Assembly (NCBI RefSeq): GCF_023168145.1
Contig: NZ_BQYK01000008.1
Span: forward strand, 100,704-164,703
Direction: 5' to 3'
DNA from: Sporosarcina sp. NCCP-2222
GTDB taxonomy: Bacteria; Bacillota; Bacilli; Bacillales_A; Planococcaceae
Length of the DNA stretch: 64,000 bases
The position numbers were made by a program, and so were the translations under genes. This document shows positions 44,445 through 53,601 of the stretch, one piece after another; position 1 is the stretch's first letter; the number at the start of each line of letters is the position of its first letter. The notes under the pieces are model-generated. The model saw only the letters and a program-made list of their open reading frames with translations, was not told the origin of the DNA and did not search any database.

Positions 44445-45155
44445 TTATTTAGAGCGAATCCTATCGACCCAAACTTCATACCCTTTGCCATTTAAATGAA
44501 GCCCATCAACTGTGAACTGCTTATCCAGTTGCCCGTTTTTATCGATAAAACTCGAATACAGATCGAAATACTTAATTCCCTTATCTTCCGCAATCTGTTG
44601 CAAAATACTATTAAATCGCTTCACTTTGACATTTGTCACTTCATTCCCGAATATCCCGTTATTCACAGGTAGGATTGATTGAATAGCAAGCCTTGTATCT
44701 TTTCCTTCAAACGAATCCACGATTTTCTCGACGTTACTTTTAAATACATCGGCTTCTGTTCCATAACGGATATCATTGACACCAATCATCAAATACGCCT
44801 CTTTGGGGTTGCGGTCCACTATTTCCTGTATCCGATTCAATACACCTTCTGTCCAATCATTCCGAATTCCTCGATTCAGCACAACTTCACCGGGAAAGTA
44901 TTCTTGGAATTCTCCGTAATCAGAAATACTGTCACCAATGAACACTTTATCTACATTACTTAGTGACGACTGTTCAAAGATGCTTTTTTTCGTAAGGTAA
45001 TAGGCGTAATCCTTCTTAGGAGAAGGTGTTGACTGCCTTTTTGTTTTAATATATTCAAATCCACCGTTATTTTTCACCACATAGCTTCCTGTTCCTAACA
45101 ACAGTACATTAAAAAGTAATGAAATTATTAATATTATATAAACCTTTTCCAACAT
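44445..45155 (-). CDS. Membrane-anchored SGNH/GDSL hydrolase
   Basis: 236 residues from ATG 45155, 5 nt after AGGAG; the frame to 45212 has no site. Residues 4-27 are a signal anchor (VYIILIISLLFNVLLLG). The SGNH blocks follow: VFIGDSISDYGEF (Ser), VLNRGIRND (Gly), LMIGVNDIRYG (Asn) and VDGLHLNGKGY (Asp/His). An extracytoplasmic esterase or O-acetyl transfer partner is likely. Confidence 0.87.
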   Translation of the reverse strand: MLEKVYIILIISLLFNVLLLGTGSYVVKNNGGFEYIKTKRQSTPSPKKDYAYYLTKKSIFEQSSLSNVDKVFIGDSISDYGEFQEYFPGEVVLNRGIRNDWTEGVLNRIQEIVDRNPKEAYLMIGVNDIRYGTEADVFKSNVEKIVDSFEGKDTRLAIQSILPVNNGIFGNEVTNVKVKRFNSILQQIAEDKGIKYFDLYSSFIDKNGQLDKQFTVDGLHLNGKGYEVWVDRIRSK

Positions 45156-45478
45156 AAACACTCCTATTTCTAATTGGCTCTGGGATGCTATTCCCGCTGA
45201 GTAGCCGAACAAAACGCAAAGTTGCTACGTCCTGTTGCAATGCATTATTTCGACGCCTCCTGCAAGCCCCAACCACCGGGTTTCTCGAAGAATTTGGAAC
45301 TTTAGCATTTGTCTCGATGAAACTCTATGTATTGATCTGGCTCTGTATCGTCCCAATGGGATGCCATGCTTTTTAGCAAACTTTGCTAGTGTACTTTTGG
45401 TTGTTTCATATTCCCTTTTAGTTTCTCCCCAGTAACCATGCTGCATGCATCAAAACCGCCTCTGAAATTCAATATAAA
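45156..45478. other. Region without a supported gene
   Basis: An open minus-strand frame (45225-45446) exists but has no ribosome binding site or recognised domain. Sequence around 45185-45240 reads in one frame as ALQQDVATLRFVRLLSGNSI, which resembles translated non-coding repeats seen in Bacillales genomes. Probably decayed repeat DNA. Confidence 0.4.
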
Positions 45479-45551
45479 AAGGTACTCCGTCGAGTACCTT
45501 CAGACTGTAGACAAAGTCACTTCGAGATGAATAGAAATGCATAAACTAACC

Positions 45552-45678
45552 GGCAGGGAGCGCAACTTCGCTTTCCATGGGCTTGGCTACAGCCAATCGA
45601 ACAGCGAAGGGTTCGATTTGTATAATTCCTGCGCCTCGCGCAGAAATTATACATCCGTTGCTCGTTGCGCTCCCTGCC
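45552..45678. repeat. Inner element with 15-bp perfect inverted repeats
   Basis: GGCAGGGAGCGCAAC (45552-45566) and GTTGCGCTCCCTGCC (45664-45678) bracket 97 bp. Inside, GTATAATT-CTGCG / CGCAG-AATTATAC forms a second hairpin. The whole could fold as one long structured unit. Confidence 0.75.
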
Positions 45679-45787
45679 TTTAATATAATTTCTTTATGAT
45701 TAAGTAAATATGAAAGTTCCTTTAACTTCCTATATACAAGGTTCATCATTTTAATTATAACTAACATAACTTGTCAGCAGAACATCC

Positions 45788-45916
45788 GTTGATTGGAGCG
45801 GAAGGCGGCGACTCCTGGGGGATGAGCGGGACAGGCGAGACCCCGCAGGAAGCGCAGCGGACGAGGAGGCTCACCGCCCGCCCCCCGGAAAGCGACCGCC
45901 AGAAGCGGAAATCAAC
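45788..45916. repeat. GC-rich interspersed palindromic repeat of Bacillales type
   Basis: About 129 bp bounded by GTTGATTGGAGCGGAAG and a GAAGCGGAAATCAAC inverted counterpart, with inner CGGCGACTCCTG, GAGACCCCGCAGGA and GAGGAGGCTCACCGCC blocks. It is much richer in GC than its surroundings. The sequence recalls a repeat scattered through Bacillus and Planococcaceae genomes; copy number here needs the full genome. Confidence 0.8.
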
Positions 45917-46171
45917 TTTATTATGAATCTTATGTGAGCAACAGTTGCTTATTATTTTTATACGCGACAACAAATTAATATGCTTTTGTCTACGCTCTGA
46001 AGGTACTCCGTCGAGTACCTTCAAATCAAGATTATCTACTATTACTTATTATCTCTTCATCAATTTTTTCATTCTTTTGTCTGCCTTATTATCACGACAT
46101 TAAGTTAGATACACTAAAGATTCATCCGAATTAAGCGTACGTTTATAAGCACGCTTAATTACGGATTAGTC

Positions 46172-46385
46172 AGCTAGTTCAAGCCACGCCACACACTCCA
46201 TATGACTCGAATGCGGGACACATCTACTGGTTGGACTTCTATAGTTTTATATCCCCCATCCTCAAGTATGCGAAGATCACGCGCCAACGTTCCTGGGTTG
46301 CTGGACATAGACGACTCGTTTTGGTTTGTCTTCCAGTATGGTTGCTAGTAATTTTTGTCGCAGCCTTTTTTCGGAGGACTGGCGA
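46172..46385 (-). pseudogene. C-terminal remnant of an RlmD/TrmA-type RNA (uracil-5) methyltransferase
   Basis: Reading the minus strand in shifting frames gives [51 protein letters not shown] and [15 protein letters not shown]. This is the C-terminal block of RlmD/RumA methyltransferases (canonical DPPRKGCD, YVSCNPATLARD, DMFPHTxHVE). At least three small indels break the frame. The rest of the gene is absent. The intact amidohydrolase ends 46 nt away. Confidence 0.82.
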
Positions 46386-46430
46386 TTCTACCCCAAAAGC
46401 AATTATTGCTTTGGCATATCAATGTTCCTA

Positions 46431-47654
46431 TTAACGTTTTGAGCTGTATAATTTCCCTCTATGCATCATCTGTCTATTTTTCGGCAATCTGGCAACCGCT
46501 TCTGCGCTGCAGCTTGCATTTACAAATACAAAACTGGCCTCATCTCCAACCATCGGCCACACTTGTTTACCTTCACCATTCAAAGGCGTTACACCTTGTG
46601 TAATTAAACTTACACTTTCGCGTAATGAACGTTCGCTGGATTTCCCTGTATAATCACAGAAGTTATGCACCTTCTCCAAAACATCTCCAGGAACATAAGG
46701 GCTCCATGAATCGTAAAAACCGTCGCAGCCTAATGCAACTTTAACGCCTTCCTCTCTCAAGATATCTATAGGAATGAGCTGAGAATTTATTGATATAGGG
46801 ATGGTAGACATAATTTCAACGTGATGCTCATTTAATTTCTTTGCAAATTGCTTTTGCATAAAAGGCGTCAAGGCACTCAAACCAAATGCATGACTAAAAG
46901 CGGTGGATCCCTTAAAATCTTGTTCTTTCACCATGTCCAGCCATTTATCCATTGTATAATAGCCGACCTGTCCCCTGTCGTGCAGATGCATGTCGACATC
47001 CACGTTATACTCCTTCGCAATATCCATCGTGACTTGCAAGGATTTTTCGATGTCTTGATCAATGCCAGCCGGGTCAAGCCCCCCTAAGATTGTGGCACCA
47101 GATTCCAGTGCTTGTCTTAATAAGCCAGGCATTTCTTCATGTGCCAGCAAGCCATGTTGAGGAAACGCGACAATTTCATAGGTTATGTATTGCTCATAAG
47201 CTTTCAACGCTTTTTTTACGCCTTCTAAATTTTTCAGTTTAATGAAGGGATCAATATTCACATGTGTTCGAATATGGTTTACACCATTGCTCAAGTGCAA
47301 TTCAATCATGGCAGATGCTCTTTGTTCCACTGTTTCAGCAAGTTCCTCTAACTCTGCTGCTTCAAGAGCCAATCTCTCGGATAAATTTTTGACAGGACGA
47401 CAAGCCCGCCATCCTAGCGATAAATACGTCTTGTCCAAATGATTATGCATTTCTTTGAAGGCAGGAAGTGCTAATTTCCCTTCCATATCAATGGCATCTG
47501 CACCCGGGACATTTTCAGTTGCGGGAACTATCGCCTGAATGATGCCTTCTTTTGTAACTTGAATGTGAAACACATCGGTAATGGTTTGAATGCTGCCATC
47601 TTCATACGTTGTTTCACCAATTTCCAGAAGTACGTTTCGCAGCCAAGTACTCAT
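46431..47654 (-). CDS. Cytosine-deaminase-like amidohydrolase
   Basis: 407 residues, behind GGGGGAG. HNHLDKTY (about 70-77) is the HxHxDK metal motif typical of the cytosine deaminase branch; HIRTHVNID, MHLHDRG, SHAFG and GCDGFYDSW follow with the remaining His/Asp ligands. It overlaps the upstream paralogue by 4 nt. Substrates in this branch include cytosine, creatinine-like and triazine compounds; none can be assigned. A duplicate of its 3' end lies at 42583-42933. Confidence 0.85.
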   Translation of the reverse strand: MSTWLRNVLLEIGETTYEDGSIQTITDVFHIQVTKEGIIQAIVPATENVPGADAIDMEGKLALPAFKEMHNHLDKTYLSLGWRACRPVKNLSERLALEAAELEELAETVEQRASAMIELHLSNGVNHIRTHVNIDPFIKLKNLEGVKKALKAYEQYITYEIVAFPQHGLLAHEEMPGLLRQALESGATILGGLDPAGIDQDIEKSLQVTMDIAKEYNVDVDMHLHDRGQVGYYTMDKWLDMVKEQDFKGSTAFSHAFGLSALTPFMQKQFAKKLNEHHVEIMSTIPISINSQLIPIDILREEGVKVALGCDGFYDSWSPYVPGDVLEKVHNFCDYTGKSSERSLRESVSLITQGVTPLNGEGKQVWPMVGDEASFVFVNASCSAEAVARLPKNRQMMHRGKLYSSKR

Positions 47655-48898
47655 CGGAACTCCCCCTTTAGCTCTATCTCTTCTTCATGAATGATATTTC
47701 CTTTTGAAATCACTGTGGAAATAGGGCATTGTCTGGCAATCAGATGCGCAGAGCTAACCGCATCGACGAGCAACGCATTCGCCGCATCTCCGACTTTTGG
47801 CCATTGCAGCTCTCCAGTGTTATTTAATGGTGTTAATCCGCCTGTCGCATATTTCAACGACTGTCCAATATGCCACTCATCAATATAGCCAAAGCGTTGG
47901 ATAAACTGATTTAATTTATGTACCGTATCGCCGCTGCCAAAAGGAGACCAATGATCAATCAAGCTATCATGCCCAAAAGAAACATTTATTCCCCGGTCAA
48001 ACATATATTTCACAGGGATAGTAATCGGACCTGCACCAATAGGAACCGTTGTTGTCACGCCGACATGATTGGCAGCCATTCGATCAATAAGATTGTCCAC
48101 TGGCTGTTGCGGCAAGTCTGCAAATGCAAATGCGTGACTAATAGTTACCTCATTCGTAAAAGACCTTTGTTCGATTTCATTCAGAATTTGTTGGATTTCA
48201 AATTCCCCTAAGGTGTTACGGTCATGTAAATGGATATCAATTCCTACATCGTATTTTTCGGCTAATTGAAAAGTCGTTTTTATAACATCCCCACTATTAC
48301 GGTCCATTGAAGCAGGGTCCACCCCACCGATATGAGTAGCGCCCATTTGTAATGCTTTTTCAAGGATTGCTATAAATTCTGGTCCATTACGTAAAACACC
48401 ATGTTGTGGAAATGCAACGATTTCATACGTGATTTGGTCTTTATAACTTTCTAATACTCGTTTCGCTATTTCTATATGCTTCGTCTCAATTTGAGGGTCC
48501 ACATTCACATGCGTACGAATATGGGTGTGTCCGTTTTTAATATAATGTCGCACCATCGCATGCGCTCTCTCTTCAGCCACACCCAATTGGCGGGGCAATA
48601 AAGTTGCTTCTTCTTTTAAACGAGTAAAAATTCCTTCTGTAGCGGGAGATGGCGCTTTCCACTCACCCCCGAAGTATGTTTTATCAATATGGGTATGCAT
48701 TTCTTTAAAAGATGGGACGAGCAGTTGACGCTTGGCATCTGCCACTACTGCACTCTCCGCATTGATCGTAGGAGCTATCTCAATAAATTTTCCGTCTTCC
48801 ATTAAGACATCAAATATGTTCGTATCTGTAGCTGTTACAAACGTTTGGTCATACAAATAGCCTGTTTCCAAACGTACATTTTTCAATAGTAATGTCAA
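47651..48898 (-). CDS. Cytosine-deaminase-like amidohydrolase, paralogue
   Basis: 415 residues from TTG 48898, 6 nt after GGGGAGAG. HTHIDKTYFGGEW, THIRTHVNVDP, GIDIHLHDRN, SHAFAF and GHDSLIDHW give a full metal site. It is related throughout to the downstream gene, so the pair arose by tandem duplication and then diverged. A heteromeric enzyme or two linked steps are both possible. No transporter is adjacent. Confidence 0.85.
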   Translation of the reverse strand: MTLLLKNVRLETGYLYDQTFVTATDTNIFDVLMEDGKFIEIAPTINAESAVVADAKRQLLVPSFKEMHTHIDKTYFGGEWKAPSPATEGIFTRLKEEATLLPRQLGVAEERAHAMVRHYIKNGHTHIRTHVNVDPQIETKHIEIAKRVLESYKDQITYEIVAFPQHGVLRNGPEFIAILEKALQMGATHIGGVDPASMDRNSGDVIKTTFQLAEKYDVGIDIHLHDRNTLGEFEIQQILNEIEQRSFTNEVTISHAFAFADLPQQPVDNLIDRMAANHVGVTTTVPIGAGPITIPVKYMFDRGINVSFGHDSLIDHWSPFGSGDTVHKLNQFIQRFGYIDEWHIGQSLKYATGGLTPLNNTGELQWPKVGDAANALLVDAVSSAHLIARQCPISTVISKGNIIHEEEIELKGEFR

Positions 48899-48972
48899 AA
48901 GAATCTCTCCCCTTATCAAAATTTCTTTTTCTATGTAAAAAACAAAAAACTAGGATACCTCTGGGGAAAGAA

Positions 48973-49683
48973 TTATGCACCCGCTTCTTTCAATATCTGT
49001 TGAATTTCATTATAGCCGCGTCTTTCCGCATGTTCTAACGGGGTAACCCCATCTCTATCCGCAATATTGACATCAGCTCCATGATCAACTAGCAGTTGTA
49101 CAATCTTTTGATGCCTTTCCCCGCCGTCTCCCAAAATAACCGCTTCCAATAGTGCAGTCCAATGCAAATTATTAATATGATTTACGTCTGTATCCGAGTT
49201 TGTTACTAGCTCCTCGACGACTTCCACATGTCCGCGTTCTGAAGCTGGAATTATTGCTATTCCACCATAGCGATTGGTTAGGGTCGTGTCCGCACCGGCT
49301 TGGACAGCAAGCTGAACGATTTCCAGGTAACCGGCTGCACCAGCATATAAAAGTACATTATCTAAATTATGATTACGAATATTTATGTCTGCCCCATGTT
49401 CAATCAGTGTCTTAACCAGATCTACGTGGTTTCTCTGTGTTGCAGCCATTACTGCTGTATTTCCTTGATTATCTATCGCGTCAATATTCGCTCCCGATTC
49501 TATTAACGCTATAACCGTTTCTGTGTCCCCTTCTGCTGCGGCACTAATTAACCGATTTTCCAAATGGGTCTCCTCCTTCTTTTCTACCTGTACTGCTGAA
49601 CTTTCCTTGGAGTCTGGCGCTGTGCTGCATGCCGTGAGCATCACTACAAGCAAACTTATAATAATTCCTCTCTGCTTCCACAT
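48973..49683 (-). CDS. Ankyrin-repeat lipoprotein
   Basis: 236 residues from ATG 49683, 8 nt after GGAGG. The signal peptide ends in the lipobox VMLTACS, so it is a lipoprotein on the outer face of the membrane. Five to six ankyrin repeats follow from about residue 45 (EGDTETVIALIESGANIDAID, NHVDLVKTLIEHGADINI, and on). Probably a protein-binding scaffold; partner unknown. Confidence 0.87.
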   Translation of the reverse strand: MWKQRGIIISLLVVMLTACSTAPDSKESSAVQVEKKEETHLENRLISAAAEGDTETVIALIESGANIDAIDNQGNTAVMAATQRNHVDLVKTLIEHGADINIRNHNLDNVLLYAGAAGYLEIVQLAVQAGADTTLTNRYGGIAIIPASERGHVEVVEELVTNSDTDVNHINNLHWTALLEAVILGDGGERHQKIVQLLVDHGADVNIADRDGVTPLEHAERRGYNEIQQILKEAGA

Positions 49684-49848
49684 GTTCTGCACCTCCAATA
49701 GTAATGTTATCATAAGGACAAACATTCGAAAAATATCAATAATACTAGTTTTAAGAGAATGTCAGCACTAGATAGGAAACCTTCCTCCATTCATCTTTGT
49801 AGATAAGAAAGGAATCGCATAGTGCTAACTAATTCCCACAATTTTAAA

Positions 49849-49876
49849 AGTCCCTCTGACCACGATCAGAGGGACT
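49849..49876 (-). terminator. Terminator downstream of the SDR gene
   Basis: AGTCCCTCTGA / TCAGAGGGACT stem followed by TTTTAAAATTG on the minus strand, about 60 nt past the stop. It ends the ketone-body operon. Confidence 0.88.
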
Positions 49877-49938
49877 AGGAAACGAGATGGCATCGCATCT
49901 TATTCACTATTTGAGTGTAATTATGCATTCATACTAGT

Positions 49939-50709
49939 TCACTGCACTGTATACCCGCCGTCCAAAACAACCGCCTGGCCGGTTATCCCTTTGGCGCTGT
50001 CGCTTGCCAAATATAGAGCAAGGTCTGCAATTTCTTTTACATCGAGCAATCTCTTTTGTGGTACTAACGGATATATAACTTCGTCTAATACGAATTCTAT
50101 CGGAACGCCTCGTACCGCTGCTAAGTCTTCTAACTGATTGCGAACGAGAGGCGTATCTACATACCCCGGACAAATGGCGTTAACCGTAATCCCGTCTGTT
50201 GCGGTTTCAAGGGCAGCCACTTTAGTCAGGCCGATAACCCCGTGTTTGGACGAATTGTAGGCGGCCTTGCCAGCAAAACCAACCAGTCCGTTAATGGAAG
50301 CCATATTTAGGATCCTGCCGAATTTTTGTCTTCTCATATGAGGCAGCACCAATTTTGTTGCAATAAACGGTGCAGTGAGCATGATTTTCACGAGCAGCTC
50401 GAACTTCTCAGTCGGAAAATCCTCGAGCATCGCGACATGCTGCAAGCCCGCATTGTTAATCAAAATATCGATTCTGCCAAACTGCTCGATCGACGCATCA
50501 ATCGCTCGTTGAATGTCCTGTTCATTTGTCACATCACACTTCAGACCGATCGCACGGCTTCCTAAATCAGCTGCGGCATTTCGAACCTTTTCTTCATTCA
50601 CATCTGTCAGAACAACAAGCGCGCCTGCTTCATAAAAAGCTTTGGAAATTTCATAACCTATTCCTTGTGCTGCGCCTGTAATAAAAAGCACTTTATCTTT
50701 CACCAACAT
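49939..50709 (-). CDS. 3-hydroxybutyrate dehydrogenase-type SDR
   Basis: 256 residues from ATG 50709, 4 nt after AGGAGG; the longer frame to 50814 overlaps the permease gene. TGAAQGIGYEI is the NAD-binding glycine motif, NNAG the next, and YNSSKHG holds the catalytic Tyr/Lys. Classical SDR with PQKRLLDVKEIADLALYLAS near the end, as in BdhA-type enzymes. It oxidises 3-hydroxybutyrate to acetoacetate, which the CoA-transferase of the same operon activates. Confidence 0.87.
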   Translation of the reverse strand: MLVKDKVLFITGAAQGIGYEISKAFYEAGALVVLTDVNEEKVRNAAADLGSRAIGLKCDVTNEQDIQRAIDASIEQFGRIDILINNAGLQHVAMLEDFPTEKFELLVKIMLTAPFIATKLVLPHMRRQKFGRILNMASINGLVGFAGKAAYNSSKHGVIGLTKVAALETATDGITVNAICPGYVDTPLVRNQLEDLAAVRGVPIEFVLDEVIYPLVPQKRLLDVKEIADLALYLASDSAKGITGQAVVLDGGYTVQ

Positions 50710-50752
50710 AATTCCTCCTTCGACGGGACGACAATCCGAACACTTAATTCGT

Positions 50753-52081
50753 TTAAATACCGAGACCAAGTGAGAACAAGATGATGGCAATAATGACGCC
50801 GATGACCGGTACAATAACGGTTATGGCACCCATCGCTCCATATGCGGCACGGTGCGTTTCTCCTGCAATTGATTGGATTGTCGTCACGACATATCCATTA
50901 TGCGGCAAGGAATCGAGTGCGCCAGAAGAAATGGCAACAACGCGGTGGAGCGCTTCTGCGTTCACACCCATATCCATATAATGCGGTGCTATGAGTGGCA
51001 AGGCAATGACTTGGCCACCAGATGCCGATCCCGTCATCCCGGCAATCACAGATACGGCAATCGCCGCGCCAATTAACGGTGATCCAGGAATATTCGTCAT
51101 TATATCTACTGCACTTTGGAACGCTGGAACTGCTTTCGCAACGCCTCCAAATCCAACTACTGCCGCTGTGTTCCCAATTGCGATAATGGCACCGAGTGTT
51201 CCTGCGGAGATAGCTGCCCCATAATTCTTTGAATATTTTCTGCCCACGAAAAACGTGGCGATAATGCCGCCTAATAGTGCCACAATTAATGCAGACTGCG
51301 CTAACTTATCATGGAAGATGAAAGAAATGATAAGCACGATCGCTAGCGGAATCATGGACAGAAAAGGATTTGGCAACGGACGGGACGTATCAAATGCCGG
51401 ATCTGTCGTACGGCCCTCAAAGCGTTCGCCTTTGTTCACAGCTTTTATAATCATCCGCTTCAGCCACCAATAGCCGAAGAATGCCATGAATAAACCGACA
51501 ATGATGCTCACTTCCCACCCTGCATATGCGTTGGTGCCTAAGTATTCAATAGGAATCCAGTTTTGGATTTCAGGTGATCCGGCAGAAGTCATCGTAAACG
51601 TAACTGAACCTAATGCCAATGTGGCAGGGATAAATCGCCGCGGCAAATTCGCTTGCTTAAACAAAGAAATCGCCATCGGATAAACAGAGAATGCTACTAC
51701 GAATAGACTGACACCCCCGTAAGTCAGGATAGCACAGGCAAGGACAATTGCCAGAACGGCATACTTCATCCCTAGTTTTTCGACAGTCCATTTGGCGACC
51801 GCATCCGCCGCCCCGCTGTCTTCCATCACTTTCCCGAATACCGCTCCTAGAAGGAACATCAAATACCATGACATGATGAAGCTCGTGAATCCGCTCATAT
51901 AGCTCGTTACGAAATTCGCTTCCCCTTCACCGGCAAGCTGCGGAAACAAGGACATCCCACTCGTCAGCGCGACAAACAATGCTGATATTGGTCCAGCAAT
52001 TAATATATTCATACCCTTCATAGTCAAAAAGATTAACAGAGCCAATCCTCCGACTAATCCTACCATTCCCAATATGTCCAT
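50753..52081 (-). CDS. GntP-family permease, probable 3-hydroxybutyrate transporter
   Basis: 442 residues, about 12 membrane helices, behind GGGGG. LALLIFLTMKGMNILIAGPISALFVAL is the GntP entry; GSASGGQVIALPLIAPHYMDMGVN and SGALDSLPHNGYVVTTI are conserved GntP blocks. GntP members carry gluconate and also hydroxy acids. Context (scoAB, hydroxybutyrate dehydrogenase) favours 3-hydroxybutyrate. Confidence 0.88.
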   Translation of the reverse strand: MDILGMVGLVGGLALLIFLTMKGMNILIAGPISALFVALTSGMSLFPQLAGEGEANFVTSYMSGFTSFIMSWYLMFLLGAVFGKVMEDSGAADAVAKWTVEKLGMKYAVLAIVLACAILTYGGVSLFVVAFSVYPMAISLFKQANLPRRFIPATLALGSVTFTMTSAGSPEIQNWIPIEYLGTNAYAGWEVSIIVGLFMAFFGYWWLKRMIIKAVNKGERFEGRTTDPAFDTSRPLPNPFLSMIPLAIVLIISFIFHDKLAQSALIVALLGGIIATFFVGRKYSKNYGAAISAGTLGAIIAIGNTAAVVGFGGVAKAVPAFQSAVDIMTNIPGSPLIGAAIAVSVIAGMTGSASGGQVIALPLIAPHYMDMGVNAEALHRVVAISSGALDSLPHNGYVVTTIQSIAGETHRAAYGAMGAITVIVPVIGVIIAIILFSLGLGI

Positions 52082-52101
52082 TCATATACCCCCATTAATT
52101 T

Positions 52102-52764
52102 CTAGATAGAAACCTGTTCTCTTGCATTCGTCACGATCAAATCCGCTGCTGTCGAGTCGATGACATCTTGCACCGAATACCCTTCAAAAACCTCTTTCAG
52201 CTCCAGTCCAGCTTGCGTCACTTCCATCAATGCACGTTCCGTAATGATGATATGCACGACCCCTCTACCTGTTAGCGGCAACGTACATTCCTTTTTTATT
52301 TTCGGCGAGCCATCCTTTGCTACATGATCCATAATGACAATGATTTTCTTTGCCCCATGGACAAGATCCATCGCTCCGCCCATTCCTTTAATCATCTTTC
52401 CCGGGATCATCCAGTTGGCAAGATCCCCTTTCTCTGAAACTTCCATCGCGCCTAATATCGCAACATCAATATGGCCACCCCGAATCATGCCAAATGATTC
52501 AGCACTTGAAAAGAACGCCGCGCCCGGAATGGTCGTAATGGTCTCTTTCCCTGCATTGATCAATTCTGGGTCAACTTTGTCTGTACTTGGATACGGCCCA
52601 ATTCCAAGCAAGCCGTTTTCCGATTGGAGAATGACTGTTTTGCTTTCTGAAATGAAGTTTGCGACAAGCGTCGGCATCCCAATTCCCAAATTGACATAGT
52701 CCCCATGTTGAATTTCCTGTTCAGCCCGCTTTGCAATCTTCTCTCTGCCTGTTAACGCCTTCAT
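52102..52764 (-). CDS. scoB: 3-oxoacid CoA-transferase subunit B
   Basis: 220 residues behind [20 protein letters not shown] and [14 protein letters not shown], whose Glu is the covalent CoA-carrying residue of the family, plus [27 protein letters not shown]. It forms the active enzyme with subunit A and moves CoA from succinyl-CoA to acetoacetate. Confidence 0.93.
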   Translation of the reverse strand: MKALTGREKIAKRAEQEIQHGDYVNLGIGMPTLVANFISESKTVILQSENGLLGIGPYPSTDKVDPELINAGKETITTIPGAAFFSSAESFGMIRGGHIDVAILGAMEVSEKGDLANWMIPGKMIKGMGGAMDLVHGAKKIIVIMDHVAKDGSPKIKKECTLPLTGRGVVHIIITERALMEVTQAGLELKEVFEGYSVQDVIDSTAADLIVTNAREQVSI

Positions 52765-52781
52765 GCTCCCACTCCCTTTCT

Positions 52782-53474
52782 CTATGAGGATCTGGTTACC
52801 AGCCGCTCAATTCTTTTTTCTTGCTCCGCTTGCAGAATCGCTTGCACGTAGATGCTTGGTGTATGCACTTGAGCAGGATCTATCATTCCTGTTTCTACAA
52901 TCTCTTCTACTTCAGCGATCGTAAATCTGCCAGCTGCCGCCATCATCGGATTAAAGTTCTGAGCGGTTTTGTGATAGACGAGATTACCCAACCGGTCAGA
53001 TTTGGCTGCTCTTACTAAGGCATAATCAGCATGCAATGCTTCTTCCAGCACATATTGTTTGCCGTTAAACATCCTCGTCTCTCTACCCTCTGCGATTACA
53101 GTGCCTACACCCGCCGGCGTGAAAAACGCCGGAATCCCGGCACCGCCCGCCCGGATTTTTTCCGCTAATGTGCCTTGCGGTGTCAGCTCTACCTCGATTT
53201 CGCCGGAGAGCACTTGTCTTTCAAACTCTTTATTTTCACCAACATAGGATCCGATCATTTTCTTGATTTGCTTGTTCTTCAATAAAAGCCCTAATCCCCA
53301 ATCATCCACACCGCAATTATTCGAAATGATAGTCAGATCGGTAACGCCAGTTTCAACAAGTGCGAGGATCAGCTGCTCGGGAATGCCAACTAAACCGAAA
53401 CCCCCTACCATGACTGAAGAACCATTTTGTATGGAATGTACTGCTTCTATAGCAGAATCATAAATCGTTTTCAC
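52782..53474 (-). CDS. scoA: 3-oxoacid CoA-transferase subunit A
   Basis: 230 residues from GTG 53474, 8 nt after GGGGAG; a TTG at 53492 is less likely. [45 protein letters not shown] and [17 protein letters not shown] are subunit A signatures. First gene of the scoA-scoB-gntP-SDR operon; a cre-like site lies 40 nt upstream. Confidence 0.92.
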   Translation of the reverse strand: MKTIYDSAIEAVHSIQNGSSVMVGGFGLVGIPEQLILALVETGVTDLTIISNNCGVDDWGLGLLLKNKQIKKMIGSYVGENKEFERQVLSGEIEVELTPQGTLAEKIRAGGAGIPAFFTPAGVGTVIAEGRETRMFNGKQYVLEEALHADYALVRAAKSDRLGNLVYHKTAQNFNPMMAAAGRFTIAEVEEIVETGMIDPAQVHTPSIYVQAILQAEQEKRIERLVTRSS

Positions 53475-53512
53475 ATCCTCTTCTCCCCTCAATTTTGTCT
53501 AATTTATTAACA

Positions 53513-53526
53513 GTAAAGCGCTTTCA
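53513..53526. promoter_or_regulatory. cre-like CcpA site before scoA
   Basis: Minus-strand TGAAAGCGCTTTAC is a near-perfect match to the cre consensus. It lies about 40 nt before the scoA start, just after a possible -35 TTGCAT / -10 TTAAAT pair, so CcpA could block the promoter during growth on good sugars. Confidence 0.75.
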
Positions 53527-53553
53527 TTCATTTAAACAGATAAAAAAAATAAA

Positions 53554-53581
53554 TGCAAACCCACTTATATCAGGGTTTGCA
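53554..53581 (-). terminator. Terminator of the activator gene
   Basis: TGCAAACCC / GGGTTTGCA stem followed on the minus strand by TTTATTTTTTTT. It separates the activator from the sco operon. Confidence 0.9.
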
Positions 53582-53601
53582 CGCTTTTCAAGAATAAATT
53601 A

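Larger units (their letters stand above)
45479..46022. mobile_element. MITE-like element with long terminal inverted repeats
   Basis: The left end (45479-45515) and the reverse complement of the right end (45986-46022) agree at 31 of 37 positions: AAGGTACTC, a 4-base loop, GAGTACCTTCAGA, 2 differing bases, then GTAGACAAA. Each end folds into its own hairpin (AAGGTACTC/GAGTACCTT). The 544-bp interior encodes no transposase. It contains a 15-bp perfect inverted repeat element and a GC-rich interspersed palindrome. No target-site duplication is evident. Confidence 0.7.

Noticed and set aside
45225..45446. 73-codon minus-strand ORF, possible small gene or transposase piece
   Set aside because: No domain, no ribosome binding site, and the overlapping sequence looks like translated repeat DNA.
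46231..46434. 67-codon + strand ORF
   Set aside because: It is antisense to the RlmD-type remnant, which explains the region better.
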